Positions 1 to 7,436 are shown, numbered from the stretch's first letter. The stretch is DNA of 19,299 nucleotides from Synergistaceae bacterium (GCA_031264605.1 JAISDQ010000074.1:1-19299); one strand, 5' to 3'. Notes: generated from the letters alone by a model not told the origin. Made by a program: numbers and translations.

Positions 1-155
1 ACGGAAGGAAAGTCTTCCAATTTGTCGAACAGGCCTATCCGTCGGCCAGACGTTTTCGCCTCGAGGTCAGAAGCGATAACGAACGGGCGGTTGCGTTGTA
101 CGCCCGGCTGGGTTACAAAATCCTCGACTATGCGCAGATGGTAAAGGATTTCTGA
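1..155 (+). CDS. GNAT family N-acetyltransferase, C-terminal fragment (5' end outside window)
   Basis: Reading from base 3, 50 codons run open to a TGA at 153-155. The peptide holds the end of a GNAT fold: LEVRSDNERAVALYARLGY is the typical motif B, in which an Asn followed by Ala-hydrophobic-x-hydrophobic-Tyr and a Leu-Gly-Tyr/Phe packs against acetyl-CoA, and a final strand ends in MVKDF. This ending is common in RimI-like and amino-acid-acetylating GNATs. The substrate-binding N-terminal half lies upstream of the window, so the acceptor cannot be named. A stem-loop with a T-rich flank follows 38 bases after the stop. The family is fairly sure and the specificity unknown. Confidence 0.82.
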   Translation, partial: GRKVFQFVEQAYPSARRFRLEVRSDNERAVALYARLGYKILDYAQMVKDF

Positions 156-192
156 TGCCGCTTGTTTTGCAGGGCGAAGGATAGCCGCTCTT

Positions 193-232
193 CGACCACC
201 GCAATATGTCCGCGGTGGTCGTTAGGTTCTTT
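193..232 (+). terminator. Probable intrinsic terminator after the GNAT gene
   Basis: A perfect 10-bp stem, CGACCACCGC (193-202) with GCGGTGGTCG (212-221), closes a 9-base loop and is followed by the T-rich stretch TTAGGTTCTTTC. The T tract is interrupted, so efficiency may be moderate. It sits 38 bases beyond the GNAT stop codon. Confidence 0.65.
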
Positions 233-341
233 CTGTCGGTCGCTTCCATTCGTTGTCCTCAGCTTTCAACTTGTTTTTGAGCCATTTCCAGGCCGCGTGT
301 GAGTTTCACGAAATACGCGTCAGTGCGGCTGAATATGAAAG

Positions 342-369
342 CAGGCGGGCGAGTTTTATTGCCCGCCTG
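342..369. repeat. Perfect inverted repeat upstream of the first flavoprotein gene
   Basis: CAGGCGGGC (342-350) and its exact complement GCCCGCCTG (361-369) flank a 10-base AT-rich loop. Neither strand has a clean T run after it, so it is a weak terminator candidate. It lies about 75 bases before the flavoprotein start and could be a leader hairpin or operator. The rest of the gap from 156 to 445 shows no gene that I can support. Confidence 0.45.
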
Positions 370-445
370 AAATTACGGCTCATATTAAATTCCATCAGGC
401 TTTATTCAAAATAAGCGTTAAAACGATACTGGGGGAGGAATGGAG

Positions 446-1120
446 TTGAAAGCCATAGCTATCAACGGGAGCCCGCGCAAGAACTGGAACACGGCTAAAA
501 TTCTGCTGGCGGCGCTGGACGGGGCAAAATCGGCGGGAGCGGAGACGGAGCTGGTTCATCTGTATGACTTGAACTTCAAGGGCTGCGTAAGCTGTTTTTC
601 CTGCATGGCGGCGGATGGTTCCGGCATGTGGCGCTGCGCGTTGAAGGACGACTTACAGCCGGTGTTGGAACGCGTCATGCTGGCGGACGCCGTGTTCGTG
701 GGCTCGCCGATTTACGTGGGGAATGTGACTGGAGAGACGCGGTGTTTTCTCGAACGGCTCGCGTTCATGAACGGGACGTATGACGGCGAGTTAGGTCCGA
801 AGAGCGACAACAGGGCTTCGGCGGCGTTCTTTTTCAGCATGAACGTCCGCGAGGAACAGGCAATGTCCGATGATTTCGATTACCTAAGAGTTTACGAGGA
901 TAATTTTTCTCTGTTGAGAGGAATCGACGGCACGAAAGAATACTATGCCTGCTACAATACCTGGCAGTTCGACGATTATTCGAAATACATGAATAAAATA
1001 TTCGACATCGAGGACAAGAGGAAATGGCATGAGGAACATTTCCCCATAGACCTCAAAAACGCTTTCGAGATAGGAGCCCGGCTCACCCGGCTTGGCGGGG
1101 CGGCTAAATCGGACAGGTAA
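446..1120 (+). CDS. NADPH-dependent FMN reductase / iron-sulfur flavoprotein family
   Basis: A flavodoxin-fold protein of about 224 residues. The N-terminal AIAINGSPRK is the FMN phosphate-binding loop and VFVGSPIYVGNVTGETRCFL is the second FMN-contact segment of the NADPH-dependent FMN reductase (PF03358) group. Cys47, Cys50, Cys53 and Cys64 form a CX2CX2CX10C cluster like the [4Fe-4S] motif of archaeal-type Isf proteins, though with a longer last spacer. I place the start at TTG 446 because GGAGG (434-438) lies 7 bases before it. The in-frame ATG at 440 has almost no spacing, and MKAIAINGSPRK is the usual beginning of the family. The likely role is electron transfer between ferredoxin or NAD(P)H and an unknown acceptor. 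A second family member faces it from the other strand. Confidence 0.85.
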   Translation: MKAIAINGSPRKNWNTAKILLAALDGAKSAGAETELVHLYDLNFKGCVSCFSCMAADGSGMWRCALKDDLQPVLERVMLADAVFVGSPIYVGNVTGETRCFLERLAFMNGTYDGELGPKSDNRASAAFFFSMNVREEQAMSDDFDYLRVYEDNFSLLRGIDGTKEYYACYNTWQFDDYSKYMNKIFDIEDKRKWHEEHFPIDLKNAFEIGARLTRLGGAAKSDR

Positions 1121-1130
1121 TAAACTGTTT

Positions 1131-1173
1131 CCGGGCGTCGGCTCCTCCTTTTCAGAGAGGGGCCGACGCCCGG
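1131..1173. terminator. Long stem-loop between convergent flavoprotein genes
   Basis: The arms CCGGGCGTCGGC (1131-1142) and GCCGACGCCCGG (1162-1173) pair perfectly. The stem extends inward by five more pairs (one G-T wobble) to 17 bp with a 9-base loop. It lies between the stops of two converging genes, as a bidirectional terminator would, but there is no good T run on either side. Confidence 0.6.
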
Positions 1174-1227
1174 CGGAAAACCCGCGCTGAAGCCGTGATC
1201 GCCCCCGTTCCGTTTGAATGGCGCGGG

Positions 1228-1779
1228 TTATGGCTTATCGGCTTGCACGAGGGCGACGGAGGCTTTCTCAATGGAAATCAGAGTCTCCTCCCTCGTGAAG
1301 CGCGTGACGCCGATGCGCTCGAAGGGAATGGCGCGCATGTGCAGGCACCAGAGTTCCATGCCGGCGAGGCATGGTACGGTACCGTTCCCGGTGCCTCCGG
1401 CCGCGGCCACGAGGTTGACCATTTTCCCCGACATGACGCTCTCGTCGCCTTTTCTGGCCTCGCAGCGGCGAAGCCGGTCGCAGAAATATTTCATCCGTTC
1501 CGACTGCTGCCACCAATACACCGGCGTTACAAACACCGCTCCTTCGGCGTCGGCGAGGCGAGCGGCAATCCCGGCCAGACCGTCGTCAATGACGCACCGG
1601 TGCTCGTCGCGGCATACGCCCCAGCCGTCTCCGCACACGCGGCACGCCTGGATTTTTTCCGCGCACAGATCCGTTATCCCGCCGGTTTTCCCGGCACGCT
1701 CGATCCCTCTCAGCGCGGCTCGCCCGCACGCGGCGGTGAGACCATCGGAGTTGGGGCTTGCGGTTATCACCATGTACAT
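1228..1779 (-). CDS. NADPH-dependent FMN reductase family / flavodoxin-fold protein
   Basis: A 183-residue flavodoxin-fold protein. VITASPNSDG near the N-terminus is the FMN phosphate loop and GAVFVTPVYWWQQSERMKYF is the second FMN-binding segment. Four cysteines at about residues 46, 49, 56 and 62 (CX2CX6CX5C, followed by VIDDG) resemble the cysteine patch of Fe-S flavoproteins. A strong Shine-Dalgarno sequence, GGGGAGG, lies 7 bases before the ATG. It converges with the related gene ending at 1120, but the two proteins differ in sequence and cysteine spacing, so they do not look like a recent tandem duplication. It is probably a redox carrier or quinone/flavin reductase with unknown partner. 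Confidence 0.82.
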   Translation of the reverse strand: MYMVITASPNSDGLTAACGRAALRGIERAGKTGGITDLCAEKIQACRVCGDGWGVCRDEHRCVIDDGLAGIAARLADAEGAVFVTPVYWWQQSERMKYFCDRLRRCEARKGDESVMSGKMVNLVAAAGGTGNGTVPCLAGMELWCLHMRAIPFERIGVTRFTREETLISIEKASVALVQADKP

Positions 1780-1885
1780 AAAGATTCCTCCCCTATATGT
1801 TTTTTTACGTGAAACCTATTGACAGCGTATATCGAGGTTCAGGCAATCCGGCACCTGCATATGCCGTTTTACGCGTTGGGCACGG

Positions 1886-2440
1886 CTATCGGGGATAATA
1901 TATGACCATGCTTATGCGGCACACTTCATCGCCGGTATTTTGATAACGATGCGGGCGGTCGGCCTGGAAACGCAGAGAGCTTCCGCTTTCGATGGAAAGT
2001 GTTTCATTGTCCACGCTGACGCTCAACCGGCCGGAAAAAGCTGTGATAAACTCCTGAGTCCCGGCCGGGTGCGGTTCCGCTTCCAGCCGGCTTCCCGCGT
2101 CGAGTTCGATATAGAATATTTCAAAACGCCGTTCGCCGTCAAAAGAAAACATGGGATAATTGCGATACTTTCCGCCATCTCCCAGCAACGGCCGTATTTG
2201 TTTTGAATTTATCACTTCATGATCGGTTTCAGGACGGCTCATAAGCTCAGTGAAAGAAATCTTCAATCCGTTTGTAATCTTCCAAACCGTCGATATCGTT
2301 GGATTGACGTCGCCGCGCTCGATCTGTCCAAGCATACTTTTACTGACGCCGGATAATTTTGAAACCGCGTCGAGGCTCAGCTTCCTCTCTTCCCGCAATC
2401 GTTTCAAATTTTCCGCAACGACAAAATTGATCGAGTCCAA
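1886..2440 (-). CDS. XRE family transcriptional regulator with C-terminal cupin domain
   Basis: A 184-residue two-domain regulator. Residues about 9-67 are an XRE helix-turn-helix (ENLKRLREERKLSLDAVSKL, then SGVSKSMLGQIERG with PTISTVWKI). Residues about 105-182 form a small cupin barrel (AEPHPAGTQEFITAFSG and ADRPHRYQNTGDE), a likely ligand-sensing domain. The start is taken as TTG 2440 because GGGGGA precedes it by 8 bases. An in-frame ATG at 2476 would add 12 residues but has no ribosome site and would begin near the predicted transcription start. It is divergent from a LysE exporter, the usual arrangement for a regulator of its neighbour. The overlapping promoters and the inverted repeat between the genes suggest autoregulation. 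Ligand unknown, perhaps the exported amino acid. Confidence 0.88.
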   Translation of the reverse strand: MDSINFVVAENLKRLREERKLSLDAVSKLSGVSKSMLGQIERGDVNPTISTVWKITNGLKISFTELMSRPETDHEVINSKQIRPLLGDGGKYRNYPMFSFDGERRFEIFYIELDAGSRLEAEPHPAGTQEFITAFSGRLSVSVDNETLSIESGSSLRFQADRPHRYQNTGDEVCRISMVIYYPR

Positions 2441-2459
2441 AAAGAATATCCCCCAATAC

Positions 2460-2488
2460 TTGACAATATAATGCACATATCGTATTAT
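2460..2488 (+). promoter_or_regulatory. Sigma-70-type promoter of the LysE-family gene
   Basis: TTGACA (2460-2465), a 17-base spacer and TATTAT (2483-2488): a consensus -35 and a five-of-six -10 at ideal spacing. Transcription would start near 2495, leaving a leader of about 65 bases that contains the inverted repeat at 2500-2520. Confidence 0.72.
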
Positions 2489-2513
2489 ATATCGAACGGA
2501 TGCTGGGTGTCAT
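2484..2513 (-). promoter_or_regulatory. Divergent promoter of the XRE-cupin gene
   Basis: On the minus strand, ATGACA (2513-2508) is followed after 18 bases by TATAAT (2489-2484). This -10 occupies nearly the same bases as the -10 of the opposing LysE promoter, so the two polymerases should exclude each other. Confidence 0.62.
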
Positions 2514-2520
2514 CCAACAT
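2500..2520. promoter_or_regulatory. Inverted repeat, candidate operator for the XRE-cupin regulator
   Basis: ATGCTGG (2500-2506) and CCAACAT (2514-2520) are inverted with one mismatch around a 7-base centre. The centre covers the -35 of the regulator promoter and the repeat lies just after the predicted start of the exporter transcript, so one bound dimer could block both. Assignment to this regulator is inference from position. Confidence 0.45.
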
Positions 2521-2558
2521 GCGCATCGTGACATAAACCCGTAGAAAGGTAAAGATAT

Positions 2559-3152
2559 ATGATGAATTATCCGGCTTATTTATCTTACATATTTCTGACG
2601 GCTTTTACGCCTGGCCCGAATAACGTCATGGCGATGTCCAACGCGGGCAAATACGGTTTTAGGAAAAGTTTACAGTTCAATCTTGGAGTACTGTTCGGTC
2701 TTTTTATTATAATGACTGCTTGCGCCGCTTTCACCTCGCTGTTATACGGATTTATACCGCAAATAGAGCCTGTCATGCTTTGTGTAGGCGCCGCGTATAT
2801 CCTTTGGCTCGCATGGACGGTTTGGCGCGACAATCCTCACGATAATAAAAGGCGCGTTACGCGGGCCAGCGGTATCGTTTCCGGCATGATGCTCCAATTC
2901 GTCAATATAAAAGTCATTCTCTACGGAATTACTGGTATCTCAACTTTTATCCTGCCGCATTACAAGGGATTTTGGGCATTGTTCCCTTTCGTGCTTTTGA
3001 TGTCATTTGTCGGTTTTGCGGGAACCTGTTGCTGGGCCTTATTCGGCACAATTTTTGAAGTCTTTTTGGGCAGATATAAAAAGATAATCAATGTGTTGTT
3101 AGCATTATTGCTTGTGTATTGCGCGATATCACAGTTGGCCGGCATGTTCTGA
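2559..3152 (+). CDS. LysE/RhtB family amino-acid exporter
   Basis: A 197-residue very hydrophobic protein with about six membrane segments. The N-terminal FLTAFTPGPNNVMAMSNAGK is the signature loop of the LysE/RhtB superfamily (PF01810), followed by YGFRKSLQFNLGVLFGLF. Members export amino acids or related metabolites across the inner membrane by proton antiport. AAAGGT lies about 8 bases before the first of two adjacent ATG codons (2559 and 2562). It is read divergently from an XRE-cupin regulator that probably controls it. The substrate cannot be told from sequence; members of this size transport lysine, homoserine, threonine, leucine or cysteine derivatives. Base composition is more AT-rich than the operons to its right, which may reflect separate acquisition. 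Confidence 0.9.
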   Translation: MMNYPAYLSYIFLTAFTPGPNNVMAMSNAGKYGFRKSLQFNLGVLFGLFIIMTACAAFTSLLYGFIPQIEPVMLCVGAAYILWLAWTVWRDNPHDNKRRVTRASGIVSGMMLQFVNIKVILYGITGISTFILPHYKGFWALFPFVLLMSFVGFAGTCCWALFGTIFEVFLGRYKKIINVLLALLLVYCAISQLAGMF

Positions 3153-3173
3153 AAATACGGCATTGCAATTCGC

Positions 3174-3716
3174 TTATTGCTCTTTCCATTCTCTTTTTAG
3201 GAGGGAGAAACAGTTCTGGTCGACTAAACCCTTTGGGGAAGGCGCGTAGTCCCGGAGCGTCCCCTCCAGAGTGAAGCCCAGTTTTTTCAAAAGCCCGGAC
3301 GAACGGTCGTTATCGACGTTCACAAAGGCTTCGACCCGCTCGAACCTCATGATGTTGAACCCGTAATCGAGAACCGGCCTCAAGGCCTTCCTCATATAAC
3401 CGCGCCCCCAATATTCGTAATCCAGTTCATACGCCAACTCTCCCCGGCGCGCGGCCCGGTTGAGGTATTGAAAACCGCAGGTGCCAATGAGTATCCTCTC
3501 GCGTTCGACGCCCCACCTTATGCCGGCGTCGTTTTCCCACAGGGATCGGAGCACGTAAAGCATCTGCACCGAATCTTCGGGAGTCAGAGGACCGCTCGTC
3601 ATCTTCTCGGTGACGTTGGGGCTTCCCCATATATGGCTGATGGCCTCGATGTCATTGTCCGCCAGTTCGCGCAGGACGAAATCGTCAATTTTCAAAACAG
3701 GAAAAAAACCGGCCAC
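3174..3716 (-). CDS. GNAT family N-acetyltransferase, RimJ/RimL-like
   Basis: A protein of about 180 residues with an Acetyltransf_3 (PF13302)-type fold. FVLRELADNDIEAISHIW opens the domain, ELAYELDYEYWGRGYMRKAL (about residues 94-112) is motif A with the acetyl-CoA loop WGRGYM, and VNVDNDRSSGLLKKLGF (about 132-148) is motif B. The end, EGTLRDY with a later Asp and Leu-rich strand, is typical of the RimJ/RimL group, which acetylates protein N-termini or small amines. GGAGG (3729-3725) lies 8 bases before GTG 3716, so I take that as the start; an in-frame GTG at 3731 overlaps the ribosome site. It converges on the LysE gene with only 21 bases between the stops and no obvious terminator. The acceptor is unknown. 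Confidence 0.85.
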   Translation of the reverse strand: MAGFFPVLKIDDFVLRELADNDIEAISHIWGSPNVTEKMTSGPLTPEDSVQMLYVLRSLWENDAGIRWGVERERILIGTCGFQYLNRAARRGELAYELDYEYWGRGYMRKALRPVLDYGFNIMRFERVEAFVNVDNDRSSGLLKKLGFTLEGTLRDYAPSPKGLVDQNCFSLLKREWKEQ

Positions 3717-3858
3717 AGCTATCGCCTCCACAAATCACGCGAAATGCGCGAATATTCAAACAATATTATCGATTATACGCTTTTTGCGCCGCGGGAGCGC
3801 CGTTTTCTCAATGAAATTCCACTATGCCTGGGGGAAAACACTTAACTTCCGGCGTTTT

Positions 3859-4680
3859 TCAGGAAGCGCCGCCGCCGGAATTTGGAAGATCCTGTTTGTT
3901 GAAAACCGCGGGGCGTTTCTCCAGGAAAGCGTCCACGCCCTCGGCGTAGTTCTCGGAACGCGACAGCAAATCCTGGTATTTAATCTCCCTGTCGAGGCAC
4001 TGATCGAGCCCCTGGAATATGGTTTGGTTTATCAGGGCTTTTGTCAGCGCAACCGCGTCGTACGGCAGGGCGACAAGTTTTTTGGCCAGAGCCGTCGTCT
4101 CGCTCTCGAGGTTTTCTTTGGTCGTGACCACGTTGACGAGACCCATTTCATACGCTTTGTCCACCGTGAGGAGTTTGCTCAGCATGAGGAATTCCGTGAG
4201 ATGGCCGAGACCTACGTATCTTCCCAATGTATAGGTGTATCCCATATCCGGGATGAGCCCTATATTCAGAAACGCTTCTATGAACAGGACGTCGTCGGCC
4301 GCTACCTTGAAATCGCAGAGCAGGGCGATGCCGCATCCCGTGGCGGCCACCGCGCCGTGCAGCGAGGCGATCACCGGTTTGCGGATGGAGCGAATCTTGC
4401 GGCCGATATTCCCCGCGGCCCGAACTATCCTGACCAGTTTTTGGGTGTCCTTCTCGTCCAGGCCTTTTTTGAGCGATCGGATATCGGGCCCCGAGCAAAA
4501 AACGCGCCCCTCCCCGCGGATCACGATGACCCGCACGCTCTCGTCATCGGTGCAGAGGTCGAGGACACTCCCAAGATCCATCAAAAGTTCTTCCGAAATG
4601 GCGTTAAAATTTTTGGGAGAATTGAGTGTTATGGTTGCGATTTTGTCGCGTGCCTTGAATACAATATTTTCAAAATCCAT
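3859..4680 (-). CDS. Enoyl-CoA hydratase/isomerase (crotonase) family, PaaG-like
   Basis: A 273-residue crotonase-fold protein. VFCSGPDIRSLKKG (about 60-73) and SLHGAVAATGCGIALLCDF (about 106-124) form the CoA site and oxyanion hole. At the first catalytic Glu position of true hydratases (GxGxEL) there is Ile118. The second Glu is also missing, and Asp145 in GLIPDMG matches the catalytic Asp of PaaG-type isomerases (GLIPDxGG). This favours acyl-CoA isomerisation or another crotonase reaction over simple hydration. The C-terminal YAEGVDAFLEKRPAVF is the typical family ending. AGGAGG lies 8 bases before the ATG and a strong promoter sits upstream. No acyl-CoA ligase, dehydrogenase or thiolase is adjacent, so the pathway is open. 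Confidence 0.87.
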   Translation of the reverse strand: MDFENIVFKARDKIATITLNSPKNFNAISEELLMDLGSVLDLCTDDESVRVIVIRGEGRVFCSGPDIRSLKKGLDEKDTQKLVRIVRAAGNIGRKIRSIRKPVIASLHGAVAATGCGIALLCDFKVAADDVLFIEAFLNIGLIPDMGYTYTLGRYVGLGHLTEFLMLSKLLTVDKAYEMGLVNVVTTKENLESETTALAKKLVALPYDAVALTKALINQTIFQGLDQCLDREIKYQDLLSRSENYAEGVDAFLEKRPAVFNKQDLPNSGGGAS

Positions 4681-4739
4681 GCACTTATCCTCCTGAAAAT
4701 CGAATCTTCATTGTGGCAATACCTGTCATTTCACGCCGA

Positions 4740-4768
4740 ATTATCGTACTTTTTGTGTTTTTTGTCAA
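4740..4768 (-). promoter_or_regulatory. Strong sigma-70-type promoter of the crotonase gene
   Basis: Minus strand: TTGACA (4768-4763), a 17-base A-rich spacer and GATAAT (4745-4740), five of six -10 matches. It lies about 60 bases before the start codon, in an AT-rich stretch after the stem-loop that follows the aldo/keto reductase gene, so the crotonase is probably its own transcription unit. Confidence 0.75.
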
Positions 4769-4809
4769 AAATAAAAACGAACCGCGCGTCCCGAGTTTCC
4801 TCTGTAAAC

Positions 4810-4846
4810 AATTTGGGGAGCCGGCCGCTAGGCGGCTCCCCAAATT
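4810..4846 (-). terminator. Stem-loop after the aldo/keto reductase gene
   Basis: AATTTGGGGAGCCG (4810-4823) and CGGCTCCCCAAATT (4833-4846) form a perfect 14-bp stem with a 9-base loop, 15 bases beyond the aldo/keto reductase stop. On the minus strand it is followed by GTTTACAG, a poor T tract, but position and stability suggest a terminator or mRNA 3'-end hairpin for the sugar operon. Confidence 0.65.
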
Positions 4847-4861
4847 ACGTTTGCGCGTTTT

Positions 4862-5833
4862 TTAAGCCATGTTGGCCTTGTGGCTTTCCTCTATCTTGTT
4901 CAGTTCCTCGGAGGTGAGTTCCCAATCGGCCGCGCGCGCGTTTTTCTCGATGTTCGCGGGTTTTGTGGTGCCGATGAGCGCGGTGGTGACTCCGGGCTGA
5001 GCCAGCACCCAATTGATGGAGACCTCCGCTACCGATACGCCGCGCGCGTCGGCTATTCCGCGCAAAGCGTCGATGACCTTGTTGCATTTTGCCCACTTCG
5101 CCTCGCCGAAAAAGTCGTAGAAACCGGCGCGCAATTCCTTGTCGGTCGCCTTCGGGGGTTCCTTGAACGCGCCGGTGAGTATGCCGCCGCCCAGCGAGCC
5201 GTAGGTCATTATTCCCAGAGCGTTGTCCCTGGCGAAGGGAATGACTCCGTTCTCTAAATTCGAGCGGTCGAAGAGCGAGAGCGAGGGCTGTATGCCGCTT
5301 ATGCCTGCCACTTCAGCCGCGCGCTTCATCTGGTCGACGCTGAAGTTCGACACCGCGCCCGCGCGAATCTTGCCCTCTTTTTTCCATTTGGCCAGCAGTT
5401 CCAACGCTCCGTCGTTGCCGTTGTTGAGATCCGGCCAGTGGATGAAGTAAATGTCTATATGATCGGTACAGAGACGCTTCAGTGAATTTTCCAGCTCGGC
5501 TGTCGCTACCGACGGAGCGAGGCATCTGACGTAATCGCCGGTTATCGTGTAACCGTTCGTGCCGAGCACCCGATGAACGCCGAACTTGGTGGATATGACG
5601 GCCTTGTCGCGGCGTCCCTTCAGGGCTTTGCCGACGACCGTCTCGGCCTCGTAGGCCACGCCGTAGGCGGGAGAAGTGTCTATCAAATTCACGCCAATGT
5701 CTATGGCCTTCTGTATTGTCTCGATGCCGCTTTTTTCGTCAACCGCGCCGAAAAAATCGTTGCCCATCGGCCACGTGCCCAAGCCGACCGCCGAAACGTC
5801 TATGCCGCTCGCCCCGAACTTTCTGTACTTCAT
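4862..5833 (-). CDS. Aldo/keto reductase
   Basis: A 323-residue (beta/alpha)8 NADPH-dependent oxidoreductase. It opens with MKYRKFGASGIDVSAVGLGT, and the catalytic tetrad is visible as Asp52 and Tyr57 (LIDTSPAYG), Lys83 (STKFG) and His132 (IHWPD). The NADPH-binding C-terminal part includes TALIGTTKPANIEKNARA. Members reduce aldehydes or ketones, or oxidise sugar hydroxyls. GGAAGGGG lies 8 bases before the ATG. It is the last gene of a minus-strand operon, 46 bases after an FGGY kinase and followed by a stem-loop. This position suggests that it handles a sugar, sugar alcohol or the aldehyde released by the upstream aldolase; that link is inference. Family assignment is firm. Confidence 0.93.
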   Translation of the reverse strand: MKYRKFGASGIDVSAVGLGTWPMGNDFFGAVDEKSGIETIQKAIDIGVNLIDTSPAYGVAYEAETVVGKALKGRRDKAVISTKFGVHRVLGTNGYTITGDYVRCLAPSVATAELENSLKRLCTDHIDIYFIHWPDLNNGNDGALELLAKWKKEGKIRAGAVSNFSVDQMKRAAEVAGISGIQPSLSLFDRSNLENGVIPFARDNALGIMTYGSLGGGILTGAFKEPPKATDKELRAGFYDFFGEAKWAKCNKVIDALRGIADARGVSVAEVSINWVLAQPGVTTALIGTTKPANIEKNARAADWELTSEELNKIEESHKANMA

Positions 5834-5879
5834 TTAACGCACCCCTTCCTCATATCATTGAGATGTTATTGATATTTTT

Positions 5880-7436
5880 CTAACGCGCGGAACGTAGCTC
5901 CGCCAACTTGGCAAAGACGTCCCGCTCCTTTAGACCGTAATACGCCGCTTTGTACGCGTCGAAAGCCCTGTCGTAAATCTCCACGTTCGCCGGTATCGGT
6001 TCGTAATTGTCGCCGAATTTGACCATGCCGCGCACGAATTCATCGGGGCCGCCGATCAAGCCCGCGCCCATGGCCGCCAGTCCGGCCGCGCCCAGAACAG
6101 CCGCGTCCGAGACCACGAGCGTCCGTATTTTTCGCCCCATCACGTCGGCGAGCGTCTGGCACCATGTTTTCGACTTCGACACGCCTCCGGTGACGGTAAC
6201 CGCGTCGTCCATAACGACGCCCGCCGCCAGCACCGACTCCAATATGTGACGCGCTTCCAGTGTTATGCCCTCGATTACCGCGCGCACGATGTCGGCCTTC
6301 GTGTGAGTGCTGCGCAAGCCCAAGAACATTCCCGTCGCGTTGGTGTCCCACGTCGGATAGCCCGAGCCGAAGAGCGCCGAATAAAATATGACGCCGTTGC
6401 TTCCCGGCACGGACTTTTGCAGATATTTTTCGTCCATTGTCACGTAAGGGTCGACGCCTTTGGCCTCGCCCTCCGCTACTTCCTCAGCGCAAAGCGTATC
6501 GCGGCACCAGCGGTAGCAGGTCGCGCCGGAGACCTGCGGCCCTTCCGCCTCGAACACGCCGAGAGTCGGCGACGACGGAATCATCAACCCTTCGAGCGCC
6601 GCGAAGTCGGGCTTCGCCAAACCGATCGCGAGCAGGCCGAACGTCCCGATCGTGAGCGAAACCGCCCCGTCCTTTATGACGCCGGCGCCCATCGCGGCCA
6701 GTTGCTGATCGCCCGAGCCCGCCACTATCTTTGTTCCGACGGCAAGCCCGGTCTTTTTCGCGACATCGTCTTTTATGACGCCTACGACCTCGGCTGGTTT
6801 GCAGAGCGGCGGGAATTTTCCCATATCGAACCCAAGAATCTCCGCGAGTTCCCTGTTCCAATCCAGCGTTCTGACGTCCATCAGCCCTGTGACCGTCGCG
6901 TTTGAAATTTCCGCCGTGAATCTATCGGAGCCGAACGCGTGCATGACGAGGCTGTCGACCGAGGCGAAATATTTCGCGCGCGCGTATTTTTCCGGCTCAT
7001 TCTTCTTTATCCAGTAATATTTGGCGACGGCGAATATATTGTAACCCGGCATGCCGGTTATCTCGCCGCGGCGCTTGGGGGATATTTTCGCGTTTATCTC
7101 GTCCATCACGCTCTCGGCGCGCGAATCGAGCCATATTATCACCTTGTCGTCAATTGCCTCGAGTTCCGAATCCACCAGGCAGAACGACGAACGGTTCACA
7201 GAAAACCCGACCGACGCTATCTCGGACGGATCGATCCCCGAATCCGTCACCGCGTCCCTCACCGCCTCGAACGTGATATCGACGAGGAACCGCGCGCCGA
7301 CTTCGACCCAGTTGGGCTTGGGCTCGTCAAGTTTATACTCCCTGTATCCCTTGCCCACGATGCCGCCGCTCATGTCGAACACCATCGCCTTGGTTCCCGT
7401 CGTGCCCACGTCGATTCCCATCACATATTCCGCCAT
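5880..7436 (-). CDS. FGGY family carbohydrate kinase (xylulokinase-like)
   Basis: A 518-residue sugar kinase of the FGGY/ASKHA fold. The N-terminal MGIDVGTTGTKAMVFD is the phosphate-1 ATP loop; GSGDQQLAAMGAG contains the likely catalytic base Asp243; IIWLDSRA (about 100-107) is the sugar-contact segment; TVTGGVSKSKTWCQTLADV is the adenosine/FGGY signature; and VLGAAGLAAMGAG closes the C-terminal domain. Length is normal for xylulokinase and its relatives. GGGGAGG lies 9 bases before the ATG. It is the middle gene of a DeoC-family aldolase, kinase, aldo/keto reductase operon, with 27 and 46 bases between genes. The kinase presumably supplies a phosphorylated sugar to the aldolase. The substrate could be a ketopentose, a sugar alcohol, a deoxysugar or an AI-2-like molecule; sequence alone does not decide. 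Confidence 0.92.
   Translation of the reverse strand: MAEYVMGIDVGTTGTKAMVFDMSGGIVGKGYREYKLDEPKPNWVEVGARFLVDITFEAVRDAVTDSGIDPSEIASVGFSVNRSSFCLVDSELEAIDDKVIIWLDSRAESVMDEINAKISPKRRGEITGMPGYNIFAVAKYYWIKKNEPEKYARAKYFASVDSLVMHAFGSDRFTAEISNATVTGLMDVRTLDWNRELAEILGFDMGKFPPLCKPAEVVGVIKDDVAKKTGLAVGTKIVAGSGDQQLAAMGAGVIKDGAVSLTIGTFGLLAIGLAKPDFAALEGLMIPSSPTLGVFEAEGPQVSGATCYRWCRDTLCAEEVAEGEAKGVDPYVTMDEKYLQKSVPGSNGVIFYSALFGSGYPTWDTNATGMFLGLRSTHTKADIVRAVIEGITLEARHILESVLAAGVVMDDAVTVTGGVSKSKTWCQTLADVMGRKIRTLVVSDAAVLGAAGLAAMGAGLIGGPDEFVRGMVKFGDNYEPIPANVEIYDRAFDAYKAAYYGLKERDVFAKLAELRSAR

Noticed and set aside
1195..1822. Two overlapping plus-strand frames of about 200 codons opposite the second flavoprotein
   Set aside because: The minus-strand product has FMN-binding motifs and a strong ribosome site; the plus products have neither.
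1819..1850. A TTGACA hexamer on the plus strand
   Set aside because: No acceptable -10 follows at 16-18 bases and no plus-strand gene lies downstream until 2559.
3610..4917. A 435-codon plus-strand frame opposite the crotonase gene
   Set aside because: The crotonase motifs, promoter and ribosome site are all on the minus strand; the plus frame has none.
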